Shown here: one piece after another, positions 1-7,794 of the stretch | Layout of the letters: each line of letters opens with the position of its first letter | How positions within the stretch are numbered: position 1 is the first letter of the stretch | Assembly (NCBI GenBank): GCA_017458265.1 | Contig: JAFTFV010000040.1 | Span: forward strand, 1-64,000 | Origin: Bacteroidales bacterium | GTDB lineage: Bacteria; Bacteroidota; Bacteroidia; Bacteroidales; UBA932 | Length of the DNA stretch: 64,000 bases | Reading direction: 5' to 3' | Notes under the pieces: generated by a model | What the model was told of the DNA's origin: nothing | Database searches by the model: none | Seen by the model: only the letters and a program-made list of their open reading frames with translations | Translations under genes and position numbers: made by a program

Positions 1-1002
1 ACCTTCATATCGAGTGAAAGAAACGCAAAATATCTTCAAAAAACTTTGAAAACCAACGAGACTTACTTACCTTTGAAACGGCCTTCCGCTGGCCCCTTTT
101 TCAAATCCACTTTGGCGGAAATCTACTTTACCATCTACACCTTTGTCGATGTCACCGCCGCCGCCCGCCGTGCCGATGCCGTCCTCGTCTTCCTGGGCGA
201 GGAAGCCATCCTCTCCGGCGAAGCCCACTCCCTTGCCGACCTTAACCTCCAGGGCTCCCAGAGCGAGCTTCTTAAGGCCGCCAAGGCATCCGGCAAACCT
301 GTCGTTGCCGTAGTGATGGCCGGAAGGCCCCTCACCATCGAACGCGACCTCCCCAACTGCAACGCCCTCCTCTACAGCTTCCATCCCGGAACAATGGGCG
401 GCGAAGCCCTTTCGAACCTCATCTTCGGAGACGTCAACCCCTCCGGAAAGACGCCTGTCACCTTCCTCCGCACAGTGGGCCAGGTGCCTCTCTACTACAG
501 CCACAACATGACCGGCCGTCCCTACACCGGTCAGACCCTCATTGCCGATATTCCCCTGGAAGCCGGCCAGACCTCCCTTGGCAACACTTCCTACTACCTG
601 GATTACGGCGCCTACCCGCTCTATCCCTTCGGTTACGGCCTCAGCTACACCACCTTCGAATATTCCGGCATCTCCCTTGACAAGACAGAATACACTGCCG
701 ATGACACCATCCGCGTAACCTTCACCCTTTCGAACACCGGAAAGTATGACGGAACGGAGGTGGCTCAGGTATATGTCAGGGACCTCGTTGGTTCCATCAC
801 CCGCCCCGTAAAGGAGCTGAAGCATTTTGAGAGGGTGAGCCTGAAGGCCGGCGAAAGCCGCACCATTGAGGCTCAGATTCCGGTTTCCGCACTTGCCTTC
901 ACCGGCCTTGACGGCAGGAAGAAAGTCGAAAGCGGCGACTTCCTCCTCTGGGTTTCCGGCGACAGCGCCTCCGGGGAGAGTACAAGATTCAAGGTAAAGT
1001 AG
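1..1002 (+). CDS. Glycoside hydrolase family 3 C-terminal fragment (partial, beta-glucosidase-like)
   Basis: From about base 150 the protein reads as the C-terminal half of a GH3 enzyme: the alpha/beta sandwich domain (GEEAILSGEAHS, DLNLQGSQSELL, FHPGTMGGEAL, PSGKTPVTFLRTVGQ, FGYGLSYTTF) followed by a fibronectin-III-like domain (SNTGKYDGTEVAQVYVRD). Family members are usually 700-800 residues; about 285 recognisable residues are present. The N-terminal TIM barrel with the catalytic Asp nucleophile is missing, while the acid/base region around GEAHS is kept. The frame is open to the left edge. The first 150 bases do not look like GH3, are AT-richer, and contain a promoter-like TACCTTTG at 68-75. 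A TTG at 46 is the first possible internal start. It may be a decayed or rearranged gene rather than a functional enzyme. It converges on the EnvC-like gene with 2 bases between stops. Confidence 0.75.
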   Translation, partial: TFISSERNAKYLQKTLKTNETYLPLKRPSAGPFFKSTLAEIYFTIYTFVDVTAAARRADAVLVFLGEEAILSGEAHSLADLNLQGSQSELLKAAKASGKPVVAVVMAGRPLTIERDLPNCNALLYSFHPGTMGGEALSNLIFGDVNPSGKTPVTFLRTVGQVPLYYSHNMTGRPYTGQTLIADIPLEAGQTSLGNTSYYLDYGAYPLYPFGYGLSYTTFEYSGISLDKTEYTADDTIRVTFTLSNTGKYDGTEVAQVYVRDLVGSITRPVKELKHFERVSLKAGESRTIEAQIPVSALAFTGLDGRKKVESGDFLLWVSGDSASGESTRFKVK

Positions 1003-1004
1003 GG

Positions 1005-2198
1005 CTATTTCCGAAGCCAGTTTTCCGGATTCTGGGCGGTGTTTCCCTTCCACAGTTCGAAGTGGAAGATATCCTCCCCGCCGATAGTGTCCACAGTGCC
1101 GATATCCTGCCCGGTAACCACCTTGGTGCCGGGCTTTACGGCTACGGTCTTGAGCTTGGTATAGAGGGTGAAGTATTCGCCGTGGTTCACTATCACGCAC
1201 TGGTTGTATCCGGGGAGTACGAAAATCTGCGTCACGGTGCCGTTGAAGACCGCTTTTACGGGAGCGCCGCGGCGGACGGTGAGCGTGACGCCGTTGTTCT
1301 GCGGCAGTTCCACGTTGTCATAGACGGGATGCCGATGCTTTCCGAAACGGTCCGTAACCACGCCCTCAACCGGCCATGGCAAACGGCCCTTGTTGGCTGC
1401 GAATTCGTTTGAAAGCTTGGTGTCTATCTCCGTGGAAACGGTCTTTCCCTTCTTCGTGGTCTGTTTCTTGGAGCCGGAAGATTCGGCCATTATCTGGGCA
1501 ATCTTGCGGTTGAGGGCCTCTATCTGGCGGTTCTTGTCCCTGAGCTGCTGCTCGAACTTCTTCCTGTCCTTCTGAAGGCGTTCGGACAGGCGGGTGCTTT
1601 CGGCCTCCTCGTCACGCAGTTTCGAACGCTCCCTTACAACCTGGCGGCGCACCTCGTCGGACTCGTTCCTCATCTTCTGCAGCCTCTCCTTCTCCATTTC
1701 AAGGCTTGCCGATGTTTCCTGAATCTTCTGCGCCTGTACGTTCATCTGGGACGACAGGCTCCTGAAATACCCCAGCCTCCTGAATGCCTGCCCCACTGAC
1801 TGGGAAGACAGGACATACATATACCACTTCTTGCTGTCCCTGTTCTTATATGCACCGCGGATAAGGCGTCCGTAGTAGAGGGAGAGCGTGTCGTAGCGGT
1901 CCTGGAGCACGGCAATGTCCTTCCTGCAGGCGGCGATGGAGTCATCCAGGAAGCGCAGCGTCTTGTCACATTCGCCGATGAGGGCCTCCCTCTTGGCGAT
2001 TTTGCTTCTCACGAGGGAAAGGTTTCCAAGGACCTCGTCGCTGTTTTTGCTGTTCTCTGCAAGCTTGCGGTTTATGAGTTCGATGTCCTTCTGGAGGCGT
2101 GAGCGCTGGCTTTCCAGGGACTTTCTGGATGTTTGTGCAGATGCCGCCGGCCCGACAATGACCAGCGCGGCGACGGCTATGCTGAGGAGTCTTTTCAT
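1005..2198 (-). CDS. EnvC-like murein hydrolase activator (degenerate M23/LytM domain)
   Basis: A 397-residue exported protein with a signal peptide (to about residue 21, ASA-Q), a long charged coiled coil (about 25-250) and a C-terminal LytM/M23 domain (about 275-397). Active M23 peptidases bind zinc through HxxxD and HxH. Here the first motif reads HPVYDN...NNGVTL without the second ligand, and the last reads IFHFELW without the first His, so the domain is probably non-catalytic, as in EnvC-type activators of cell-division amidases. It is the second gene of a two-gene minus-strand operon: its ATG overlaps the stop of the upstream TPR gene by 4 bases (ATGA). The inferred role is periplasmic control of septal peptidoglycan hydrolysis. 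Confidence 0.85.
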   Translation of the reverse strand: MKRLLSIAVAALVIVGPAASAQTSRKSLESQRSRLQKDIELINRKLAENSKNSDEVLGNLSLVRSKIAKREALIGECDKTLRFLDDSIAACRKDIAVLQDRYDTLSLYYGRLIRGAYKNRDSKKWYMYVLSSQSVGQAFRRLGYFRSLSSQMNVQAQKIQETSASLEMEKERLQKMRNESDEVRRQVVRERSKLRDEEAESTRLSERLQKDRKKFEQQLRDKNRQIEALNRKIAQIMAESSGSKKQTTKKGKTVSTEIDTKLSNEFAANKGRLPWPVEGVVTDRFGKHRHPVYDNVELPQNNGVTLTVRRGAPVKAVFNGTVTQIFVLPGYNQCVIVNHGEYFTLYTKLKTVAVKPGTKVVTGQDIGTVDTIGGEDIFHFELWKGNTAQNPENWLRK

Positions 2199-3817
2199 TT
2201 CTTGGCCTTGGCTTGTGTGCGGTAAACCCTTGCCAGGTCATCCTCTCCAAGGGCCTCGAGGACCTCGGAGAAGTGTTCCAGCATCACGGCGCTGTCCTTG
2301 CCGCCGTAGAGCATCGCATGCTTGAAGAAGGACTTGGCTTCCAGGTCCTTCCCCTGCAGGTGCAGTATCCATGCGAAGGTGTCAAGGTATGTTGCGTTGT
2401 CCGGTTCTGCCTCTACGGTCTTCTTGGACATAGTATATGCCTTCTTGAGCTTCTTTTTCTCAAGGGAGAGGTAGTAGGCATAATTGTTCAGCACCGGTGC
2501 GTAGTCCGGGTTTATCTTAAGGGCCTTTTCATAGGCCTTGTATGCATCCCTGGCACTTCCTTTCTCATGGTATGCGTCGCCTATCGAGGACCAGGCCTGG
2601 AGGCACAGTTCCTTGTCCTTGGGGTAGTTCGTGAGGATATATCGGCAGTTGCCGATAATGGCGTCATAGTCCTTGAGCTGGTAGTTCGCGATGTTCGCAT
2701 ACTCCAGGAAAGCCATTTCGTGGAAGCGGTTGAAAGCGGCCACGGAACGGTCCTTTACGGCTTCCCAGGCCCCTTTTGATGCAAGGTACTGGATGGCTGT
2801 TATGGTGAGGTTCTTGCTCTCAGGGTACAGGTCTGCCGCGTCCTGGAACCACACGCCGGCTGCGTCTGTCCTGCCGGTGGCATACAGGTAAGTGCCCACC
2901 TCGGTGAGGACGGTGCTGTCAGATGGATGCACCTTTGCCGCCGTCAGTGCCAGCGAATCGAAGCTGCTGCGGTGAATCTGCAGGATTTTGGGGTCGATGC
3001 TGCGGGTCATGTTCCTGATGTACATGCCCTTGGAAGGTGCAGGAACGTCCGGCGACGAGAAGAAGGTCTGCAGCATTGAGAAAAACTCCGGGTAATTCCT
3101 CTTGTGCCGATACACTTCCGACATTCCCAGCACCGCCGGAACATAGCTTGCGTCCAGCTCCAGCGCCTCCGTGTAGCGGGCGCCGGCCAGAGAATCGGCA
3201 AAATCGGCAAGATAGTAGTCTCCGCTCATGGCAAGTATCATGGGGGAGGAATACCTGGCGTTGAAGTTCTCCAGCGTGCCGATGGCTTCTTCTCCCTTCC
3301 CCATTGCCGTATATATGTCAAAGCGTGTGCGTACGGCCTCTTCCGACGTGCCCTTTTCCTTTTCGATCTCGTCCAGGGCGGCAAGGGCCTTCTCATAGCT
3401 ACGCGTGCGCAGATAGATGTCAAGGAGTTCGTAGTTCATCCCGCTCCTGTCCGGGAAGTCCCTGACTATGCTTTCATACATCTCGGTCCCCTCGTCGGTC
3501 TTTCCGGTTGCGAAATTCAGGCGGGCAAGGCTCTTCCTGTACCAGAAGTTCTTTCCGTCCAGTTCCACGGCCTTGGTGAAGCATGCCCTGGCTTTGTCGG
3601 TGTCTCCGGTTGCTCCCTTGCACATGCCAAGGTAATACCATACGGCGTCATTCGACGGCGCGGCAGCAGACAGGGTCTCCAAAATGCGCCCGGCGCGGGC
3701 GTATTCTCCCTGTGAATATAGAGAAACGGCGTCTACCAGATTGCCCTCAACATTCTGAGCCAGTGCAGAAAACGACAGGAGGACCGCGGTAAGAGCCAAT
3801 GTCAGAATTCGTTTCAT
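2195..3817 (-). CDS. Exported tetratricopeptide-repeat protein
   Basis: A 540-residue protein with a signal peptide (MKRILTLALTAVLLSFSALAQ) followed by TPR-type helical repeats through most of its length (for example AVWYYLGMCKGATGDTDKA, AYKAYEKALKINPDYAPVLN, ATYLDTFAWILHLQGKDLEA). No enzymatic domain is visible, so a periplasmic or outer-membrane scaffolding role is inferred. It leads the operon with the EnvC-like gene, to which it is coupled by a 4-base overlap. The start is well supported: a -7 element TACTTTTG lies 5 bases upstream of the ATG, so the mRNA is predicted to be almost leaderless. It is divergent from the ECF sigma gene. Confidence 0.85.
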   Translation of the reverse strand: MKRILTLALTAVLLSFSALAQNVEGNLVDAVSLYSQGEYARAGRILETLSAAAPSNDAVWYYLGMCKGATGDTDKARACFTKAVELDGKNFWYRKSLARLNFATGKTDEGTEMYESIVRDFPDRSGMNYELLDIYLRTRSYEKALAALDEIEKEKGTSEEAVRTRFDIYTAMGKGEEAIGTLENFNARYSSPMILAMSGDYYLADFADSLAGARYTEALELDASYVPAVLGMSEVYRHKRNYPEFFSMLQTFFSSPDVPAPSKGMYIRNMTRSIDPKILQIHRSSFDSLALTAAKVHPSDSTVLTEVGTYLYATGRTDAAGVWFQDAADLYPESKNLTITAIQYLASKGAWEAVKDRSVAAFNRFHEMAFLEYANIANYQLKDYDAIIGNCRYILTNYPKDKELCLQAWSSIGDAYHEKGSARDAYKAYEKALKINPDYAPVLNNYAYYLSLEKKKLKKAYTMSKKTVEAEPDNATYLDTFAWILHLQGKDLEAKSFFKHAMLYGGKDSAVMLEHFSEVLEALGEDDLARVYRTQAKAKK

Positions 3818-3822
3818 ACTTG

Positions 3823-3830
3823 CAAAAGTA
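3823..3830 (-). promoter_or_regulatory. -7 promoter element (TACTTTTG) of the TPR/EnvC operon
   Basis: It matches the Bacteroidota -7 consensus TAnnTTTG. Only 5 bases separate it from the ATG at 3817, so the transcription start should fall at or next to the start codon. Confidence 0.6.
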
Positions 3831-3843
3831 AGGCTTTTTTTGC

Positions 3844-3851
3844 TAATTTTG
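3844..3851 (+). promoter_or_regulatory. -7 promoter element (TAATTTTG) of the ECF sigma gene
   Basis: It matches TAnnTTTG on the plus strand, 29 bases upstream of the GTG start at 3881, and lies back-to-back with the promoter of the divergent TPR gene. Confidence 0.55.
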
Positions 3852-3880
3852 TAGTCAAAGGAAACAAATTCCAGACCTCA

Positions 3881-4477
3881 GTGAAACGTTTTGGGACAAA
3901 ACTGCATCTATTTACGTGGACACAGACTGAAGCCGAGCCTTCAGGAGCGTCTGCCCTGGAGCGCTTGGTACCTTCTCTGAAGGAAGGAGACCGCAGGGCA
4001 CAACGCCGTGTCTTTGATGCACTTGCGCCAAAAATGATGGCTGTATGCCTCAGGTACATGGGCAACAAGGACGACGCCGAAGACGTCCTGCAGGAAGGCT
4101 TCGTCACCGTGTTCACCAAGATAGACAGCTACACTGGAGCAGGCTCCTTTGAAGGCTGGGCAAGAAAGATCTTTGTCAATACTGCACTCATGCATCTCCG
4201 CCGCACTGACGCCCTCGGGCTCAGCGATGACATCGAGGAAGCCCGCACCCTCTTCACTGAAGAGGCAACGCCAATAGAGAGAATCGGCTACAAGGAACTC
4301 CTCAAGATGATAGCCGCTCTCCCTCCGGAATACAGGACCGTTTTCAACCTGTATGTCCTGGAAGGTTATTCCCACAAGGACATTTCGGATGAGCTGGGAT
4401 GCACTGAAGCAACCTCTCGCTCAAGGTTACAGAGAGCCCGGTTGAAGTTGCAGGAAATGATAAGAGCACAAAAATGA
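3881..4477 (+). CDS. ECF-family RNA polymerase sigma factor
   Basis: A 198-residue sigma-70-like protein. Region 2 runs from about residue 45 to 110 (RRVFDALAPKMMAVCLRYMG, DAEDVLQEGFVTVFTKI, FEGWARKIFVNTALMHLRR) and region 4 from about 140 to 195 (LPPEYRTVFNLYVLEGYSHK, DELGCTEATSRSRLQRARLK). Region 3 is absent, as is typical of ECF sigmas. The start is a GTG; the first 25-30 residues are unusual, so the true start could lie slightly downstream. Its stop overlaps the next start by 4 bases (ATGA), which couples it to the membrane protein at 4474. That protein is its likely anti-sigma partner. Confidence 0.92.
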   Translation: MKRFGTKLHLFTWTQTEAEPSGASALERLVPSLKEGDRRAQRRVFDALAPKMMAVCLRYMGNKDDAEDVLQEGFVTVFTKIDSYTGAGSFEGWARKIFVNTALMHLRRTDALGLSDDIEEARTLFTEEATPIERIGYKELLKMIAALPPEYRTVFNLYVLEGYSHKDISDELGCTEATSRSRLQRARLKLQEMIRAQK

Positions 4478-5646
4478 AAGAGAAAGAATTCGACATATCC
4501 GTAAGGAACATTCTCGAGGACGCAGAAATGCCCGTCTCCCCCAAAGTGTGGAAGGGCATATCGGCCTCGGTTGCACCGCGCAAGGTGGTTGTGCCGTTCT
4601 GGGCATACGCCATGGCGGGTGTTGCCGCAGCCGCAGCCGTGGCGGTGGGAGTGTTCATCCACCGGCCCGCAGAAACGCTTGTTCCCGTCAATCAGGCAAT
4701 CGTTGCAGAGGCCCCTTCCATTGATACAACCCCGGTAGACGCAACGGTTGCCGTCCCTATCGAAAAGCAGATAGAGAGACTGCCCGCATCTGCCGTCGCA
4801 AAGGCAGAACCCCGCCAAACCATCGCGGCGGTGCAGGAGATTGTGCCCGTCAGCCCCGTCGTGGAGGAGCCCGCATCCCAGAAGCAGGACGTTGTCCGCA
4901 GGGATGCTCCCGCACAGGTAAAGGCTTCGTTCCCGGTGGCCGCCTCCATCGAGGAAGACAATGCCGCCCTCAACCAGCTGGCATTCTCGCAGAAGAAGGC
5001 AAGGAGAGGCTTTTCGTTCGACGCTGTGGGAGACCTCCAGAACAATACGCGCAGGTCCTTTGCCCGCGGAACCCTGGCCCCGGCTACAAAGCAGACTGCA
5101 AGCGCCCAGGGCATCTACAACGCAACCCCTGAGGTTGCCTTCGGCCTGCCGGTGGCATTCGGCCTGGGTGTGAACTATCAGTTCGCAGACCGCCTCTCCG
5201 TAGGCACCGGCCTCCGTTATACATGGTTCAGCCGCACGTTCGTGGGCGACTACTACGACCAGGACCTCTTCATCTACGACAGCCGCGACATTGACAACTA
5301 CCAGCACTGGCTGGGCATCCCGCTCAATATCTATTACGACCTTATTTCCAGCCGCTACTGGCATTTCCACACCTTCGCAGGAGTGGGAGCGGAAATCCTT
5401 CTCTCGAACAATTACCGCATCCACCACACTCCCCAGGACGTGTACTACAAGGACACCGCCAAGTATCCTCTGCTGTTCTCTGTCGGAGCAGGCGTCGGCC
5501 TTGAGTTCAAGATGTCAAGCACCGTTGGCTTCTTCTTCGATCCCAGCCTGCGCTACTATCTCAACACCTCCAAGGCTCCCCGTTCCATCAGAACTGTACA
5601 GCCCATCTGCGTAGACGTCGAAGCCGGTCTTCGTTTCTATCTGTAA
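4474..5646 (+). CDS. Anti-sigma-like membrane anchor fused to an outer-membrane beta-barrel domain
   Basis: A 390-residue protein. Residues 1-42 are polar and presumably cytoplasmic. One transmembrane segment follows (about 43-64, VPFWAYAMAGVAAAAAVAVG), then an Ala/Pro/Val/Glu-rich linker (about 65-205). The C-terminal domain (about 210-390) has alternating hydrophobic/aromatic strands typical of small porin-like barrels and ends in Phe-Tyr-Leu (GLGVNYQFADRLSVGTGLRY, VDVEAGLRFYL). It is coupled by a 4-base overlap to the ECF sigma gene, so the N-terminus is likely an anti-sigma segment. The combination suggests a protein that could span the periplasm. I do not recognise a characterised homologue. 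Confidence 0.7.
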   Translation: MKEKEFDISVRNILEDAEMPVSPKVWKGISASVAPRKVVVPFWAYAMAGVAAAAAVAVGVFIHRPAETLVPVNQAIVAEAPSIDTTPVDATVAVPIEKQIERLPASAVAKAEPRQTIAAVQEIVPVSPVVEEPASQKQDVVRRDAPAQVKASFPVAASIEEDNAALNQLAFSQKKARRGFSFDAVGDLQNNTRRSFARGTLAPATKQTASAQGIYNATPEVAFGLPVAFGLGVNYQFADRLSVGTGLRYTWFSRTFVGDYYDQDLFIYDSRDIDNYQHWLGIPLNIYYDLISSRYWHFHTFAGVGAEILLSNNYRIHHTPQDVYYKDTAKYPLLFSVGAGVGLEFKMSSTVGFFFDPSLRYYLNTSKAPRSIRTVQPICVDVEAGLRFYL

Positions 5647-5670
5647 ACCATCACCTGATATATAAAAAAG

Positions 5671-5706
5671 GAGGCTGACCAGAACGGTCAGCCTCTCGTT
5701 TTTCAT
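5671..5706. terminator. Bidirectional intrinsic terminator
   Basis: A perfect 10-bp stem GAGGCTGACC/GGTCAGCCTC (5671-5680 and 5686-5695) with a 5-base loop. It is followed by TCGTTTTT on the plus strand and by CTTTTTTAT on the minus strand. It lies between the convergent barrel-protein gene and malate dehydrogenase and can serve both. Confidence 0.85.
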
Positions 5707-5716
5707 GATTGGCAGA

Positions 5717-6703
5717 TTAGAGATTGGGATTCTCCTTGCACCAGTCCTTAACCTCGGGAACGATTCCAAGGGAGATGATTTCGTCACGCATCTTGCAGAG
5801 GTGGGCGTAGGAAGCGTCGAGGGCTGCAATCTCTTCAGCGGTGCCCTGGGGCTGGGTGAAGTGAACGCCGGTTGCATCAATGGTGGTGGGCATTGCCATC
5901 ATCACGTTCTTGTACTTGCCTTCGTTAACATAGGTACCTGCAGGCCAGGTGAACTTTTCGCCGCCCATGGAGGCCTCGATCATCTTCACAGCCTGATATG
6001 CGGGGCTCTGGAAGGAGCTGCGGCCGCGGAGCTTGATGATGTTGGAACCGCCCTGGATGGTGCCCTGCTTGATTTCCTCGAAGCGTTCTGCAGAGAGACC
6101 GCACTCGGAGAGGGGCTTGCCGTCAATCTTCACCTGGGATGCGAAAACTGCCATGGCCTCGCCGTGACCGCCGTAAGTGTGGGCACCGGTAACCTTGCAC
6201 TGCTGTACACCGAATTCCTTTGCGAGAGCTTCCTGCAGACGGGTGCTGTCGAGGGCTGCGAGGGAGGTGAGCTGTGAAGGCTTCAGGCCGGAGTGGATGA
6301 GGGCTGTGAGGGCTGTGACATCGGCAGGGTTGAAGATAACCACGACGTGCTTCACGTCGGGGCAGAACTTCTTGATGTTGTCACCGAATTCGGCTGCAAT
6401 CTTGCAGTTGCCCTTGAGAAGGTCTTCCCTGGTCATACCTTCCTTGCGGGGTGCTCCGCCGGAGGAGATGATATACTTTGCATCCTTGAATGCAACTGCG
6501 GGGTCTACGGTGGCCGTGAAGTTCATTCCGGGGAATGCGCAGTGATTCATTTCAGCGAGAACGCCGTTGTTGCCGGGCTCGAAGATATCATAAAGGCAGA
6601 TGTTAGGAGTAAGGCCCAGCATCGCTGCTGTCTGGACCATGTTGGAGCCGATCATTCCGGCAGCGCCTACTATGAGGAGCTTTTCATCAGTGAGAAATTT
6701 CAT
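5717..6703 (-). CDS. mdh: Malate dehydrogenase
   Basis: A 328-residue NAD-dependent lactate/malate dehydrogenase superfamily enzyme that interconverts malate and oxaloacetate. The nucleotide-binding motif GAAGMIG is at residues 13-19. The mobile loop SGGAPRKEGMTREDLLKGN (about 81-99) carries substrate-binding Arg. FNPAD is near 124-128, the LDSTR motif near 151-155, and the proposed catalytic His is in HTYGGHGEAM (about 175-184). Length and motifs fit the Bacteroidota type. It is a single-gene unit with its own promoter and the terminator at 5671-5706. In a fermentative anaerobe it would serve the reductive branch to fumarate and succinate. Confidence 0.93.
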   Translation of the reverse strand: MKFLTDEKLLIVGAAGMIGSNMVQTAAMLGLTPNICLYDIFEPGNNGVLAEMNHCAFPGMNFTATVDPAVAFKDAKYIISSGGAPRKEGMTREDLLKGNCKIAAEFGDNIKKFCPDVKHVVVIFNPADVTALTALIHSGLKPSQLTSLAALDSTRLQEALAKEFGVQQCKVTGAHTYGGHGEAMAVFASQVKIDGKPLSECGLSAERFEEIKQGTIQGGSNIIKLRGRSSFQSPAYQAVKMIEASMGGEKFTWPAGTYVNEGKYKNVMMAMPTTIDATGVHFTQPQGTAEEIAALDASYAHLCKMRDEIISLGIVPEVKDWCKENPNL

Positions 6704-6745
6704 GGTATGTATTTCTGTTTAATCAAATTTTCCACTAAGGGACTG

Positions 6746-6753
6746 CAAAGATA
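6746..6753 (-). promoter_or_regulatory. -7 promoter element (TATCTTTG) of mdh
   Basis: It matches TAnnTTTG on the minus strand, 42 bases upstream of the mdh ATG. The A-rich leader without Shine-Dalgarno is usual for this phylum. Confidence 0.55.
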
Positions 6754-6796
6754 CTAATTTTCAGGCAAAGATTAGTTGCAATTCTAAAAAATGAGT

Positions 6797-6817
6797 TATC
6801 TTTGTGCTGTAAATTTG
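6797..6817 (+). promoter_or_regulatory. Two adjacent -7 elements (TATCTTTG, TAAATTTG)
   Basis: TATCTTTG (6797-6804) and TAAATTTG (6810-6817) both match TAnnTTTG. They would drive a transcript through the structured leader at 6805-6977 into the phosphopantetheinyl transferase gene. Confidence 0.5.
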
Positions 6818-6977
6818 TGACGAAAACCATGGAGCCTCCCAGTCAGGTCAAATCTAATCAGTTAACGGGCGTCCCTTCGGACGACCCTCTGTCGCGATTG
6901 TGCATACTCACCAGGAAAAACCCGAAGCCCCTGCGGCTCTCGGGCGGCTTTGTCGTTTCGTTATAATCCAAACCTGA
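6805..6977 (+). other. Structured leader or small RNA with an alternative 45-codon reading frame
   Basis: This stretch of about 170 bases between the promoter and the phosphopantetheinyl transferase holds two strong hairpins. One is GGG-CGTCC/GGACG-a-CCC (6867-6874 with 6879-6887, loop CTTC). The other is CCCGAAGCC/GGCT-c-TCGGG (6921-6929 with 6935-6944). The second is followed by CGGCTTTGTCGTTT, a weak terminator-like tract. The same bases contain an open frame at 6829-6966 (45 residues, starts MEPPSQVKSN, ends GGFVVSL) that stops 11 bases before the next ATG. I cannot tell whether it is a leader peptide, a cis-regulatory RNA or a small RNA. I do not recognise a known riboswitch, SRP RNA or 6S RNA in it. 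Confidence 0.35.
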
Positions 6978-7616
6978 ATGGCACTTTATTTAAAGAAAAA
7001 ACTTGAAAACGAAGCCACCATAGGCGTGTGGCAGATTACAGAGAGTGAAGCAGAGCTCATCGAACTCAGTTCCACCCCCTCGGACGAGATGGAAGAAATC
7101 TCGTTCATCCAGAGCGAATCCCAGCGCAAGCAGCGCCTTGCGGTGAGAGCCCTCCTCAACGCTCTTTTTGAAGAGAAGGTGTACCTCAGCCATCATGACA
7201 ACGGCAAGCCCTATCTTGAGAACAATCCCGTAAACATCTCCATCACCCATACAGAGAAATATGTGGCCGTCATCCTCCACGACGAAGAAGACTGCGGCAT
7301 AGACATCGAATCCCTGGACAGGGACTTCTCTGCAGTTGAGAAAAAGGCCCTCTCCGAGGATGAAATCGACGACCTGGAAGACGACAAGCGCAACGAGCAG
7401 CTGGCCATCTACTGGTGCGCCAAGGAAGCCGTTTTCAAGCTCCTGAGCCGCTATAGCGTAGACTTTGCCGAACAGATTGAAATCGAGCGCTTCCATCCCC
7501 GCGGCGAAGGCGAACTGGAAGCCACCTTCATCGACAAGAACGGAGACGAGGACGAATTCGACCTCGAATACATGACCTTTGACCGTCACGTCCTGGTGTG
7601 GGTGGTAGGCGAGTAA
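6978..7616 (+). CDS. 4'-phosphopantetheinyl transferase superfamily protein
   Basis: A 212-residue protein with the signature of Sfp/AcpT-type enzymes: GIDIE (residues 107-111, with metal-binding Asp and Glu) and WCAKEA (146-151, WxxKEA). These enzymes transfer 4'-phosphopantetheine from CoA to a conserved Ser on acyl or peptidyl carrier proteins. No carrier protein or synthase lies next to it. The length matches single-domain Sfp-like members. The gene stands alone, preceded by the structured leader and followed by a terminator-like hairpin at 7658-7687. Confidence 0.87.
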   Translation: MALYLKKKLENEATIGVWQITESEAELIELSSTPSDEMEEISFIQSESQRKQRLAVRALLNALFEEKVYLSHHDNGKPYLENNPVNISITHTEKYVAVILHDEEDCGIDIESLDRDFSAVEKKALSEDEIDDLEDDKRNEQLAIYWCAKEAVFKLLSRYSVDFAEQIEIERFHPRGEGELEATFIDKNGDEDEFDLEYMTFDRHVLVWVVGE

Positions 7617-7657
7617 GACGTCTGTTTGGAATAATTCCAAATTAACAACCATGTTAC

Positions 7658-7693
7658 AACCCTGTTAATCAGCAAATTAACAGGGTTTGTTTT
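7658..7693 (+). terminator. Intrinsic terminator after the phosphopantetheinyl transferase gene
   Basis: A perfect 12-bp stem AACCCTGTTAAT/ATTAACAGGGTT (7658-7669 and 7676-7687) with a 6-base loop, followed by TGTTTTA. Because it lies upstream of nrdD, a second role as a protein-binding palindrome cannot be excluded. Confidence 0.7.
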
Positions 7694-7714
7694 ATATTGT
7701 TAATAACTTTTTTT

Positions 7715-7743
7715 CTTATTTGGGCAATAAGAATATATATTTG
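7715..7743 (+). promoter_or_regulatory. nrdD promoter with overlapping palindrome
   Basis: The -7 element TATATTTG is at 7736-7743. Just upstream, CTTATT-TGGGC-AATAAG (7715-7731) is a 6-bp inverted repeat with a 5-base spacer, overlapping the expected -33 region. That spacing resembles dimeric CRP/FNR-type or repressor sites, so redox or nucleotide control of nrdDG is an inference. The predicted leader to the ATG at 7852 is about 100 bases. Confidence 0.5.
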
Positions 7744-7794
7744 CTCTCCGGAACCACTCATTCCGCATTTTTAAACTGATTAACTAAAACCCGA

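Noticed and set aside
67..1200. Long minus-strand open frame antisense to the GH3 fragment
   Set aside because: Low-complexity Gly/Val/Glu-rich translation typical of the antisense of GC-rich genes; the plus strand has clear GH3 motifs.
4366..5427. 353-residue minus-strand frame opposite the barrel protein
   Set aside because: Cys/His/Gly-rich shadow without domains; the sense strand is coupled to the sigma gene and has a membrane helix and barrel.
5671..5706. Operator role for the hairpin between the barrel gene and mdh
   Set aside because: It lies between convergent 3' ends with T-tracts on both sides, which fits a bidirectional terminator.
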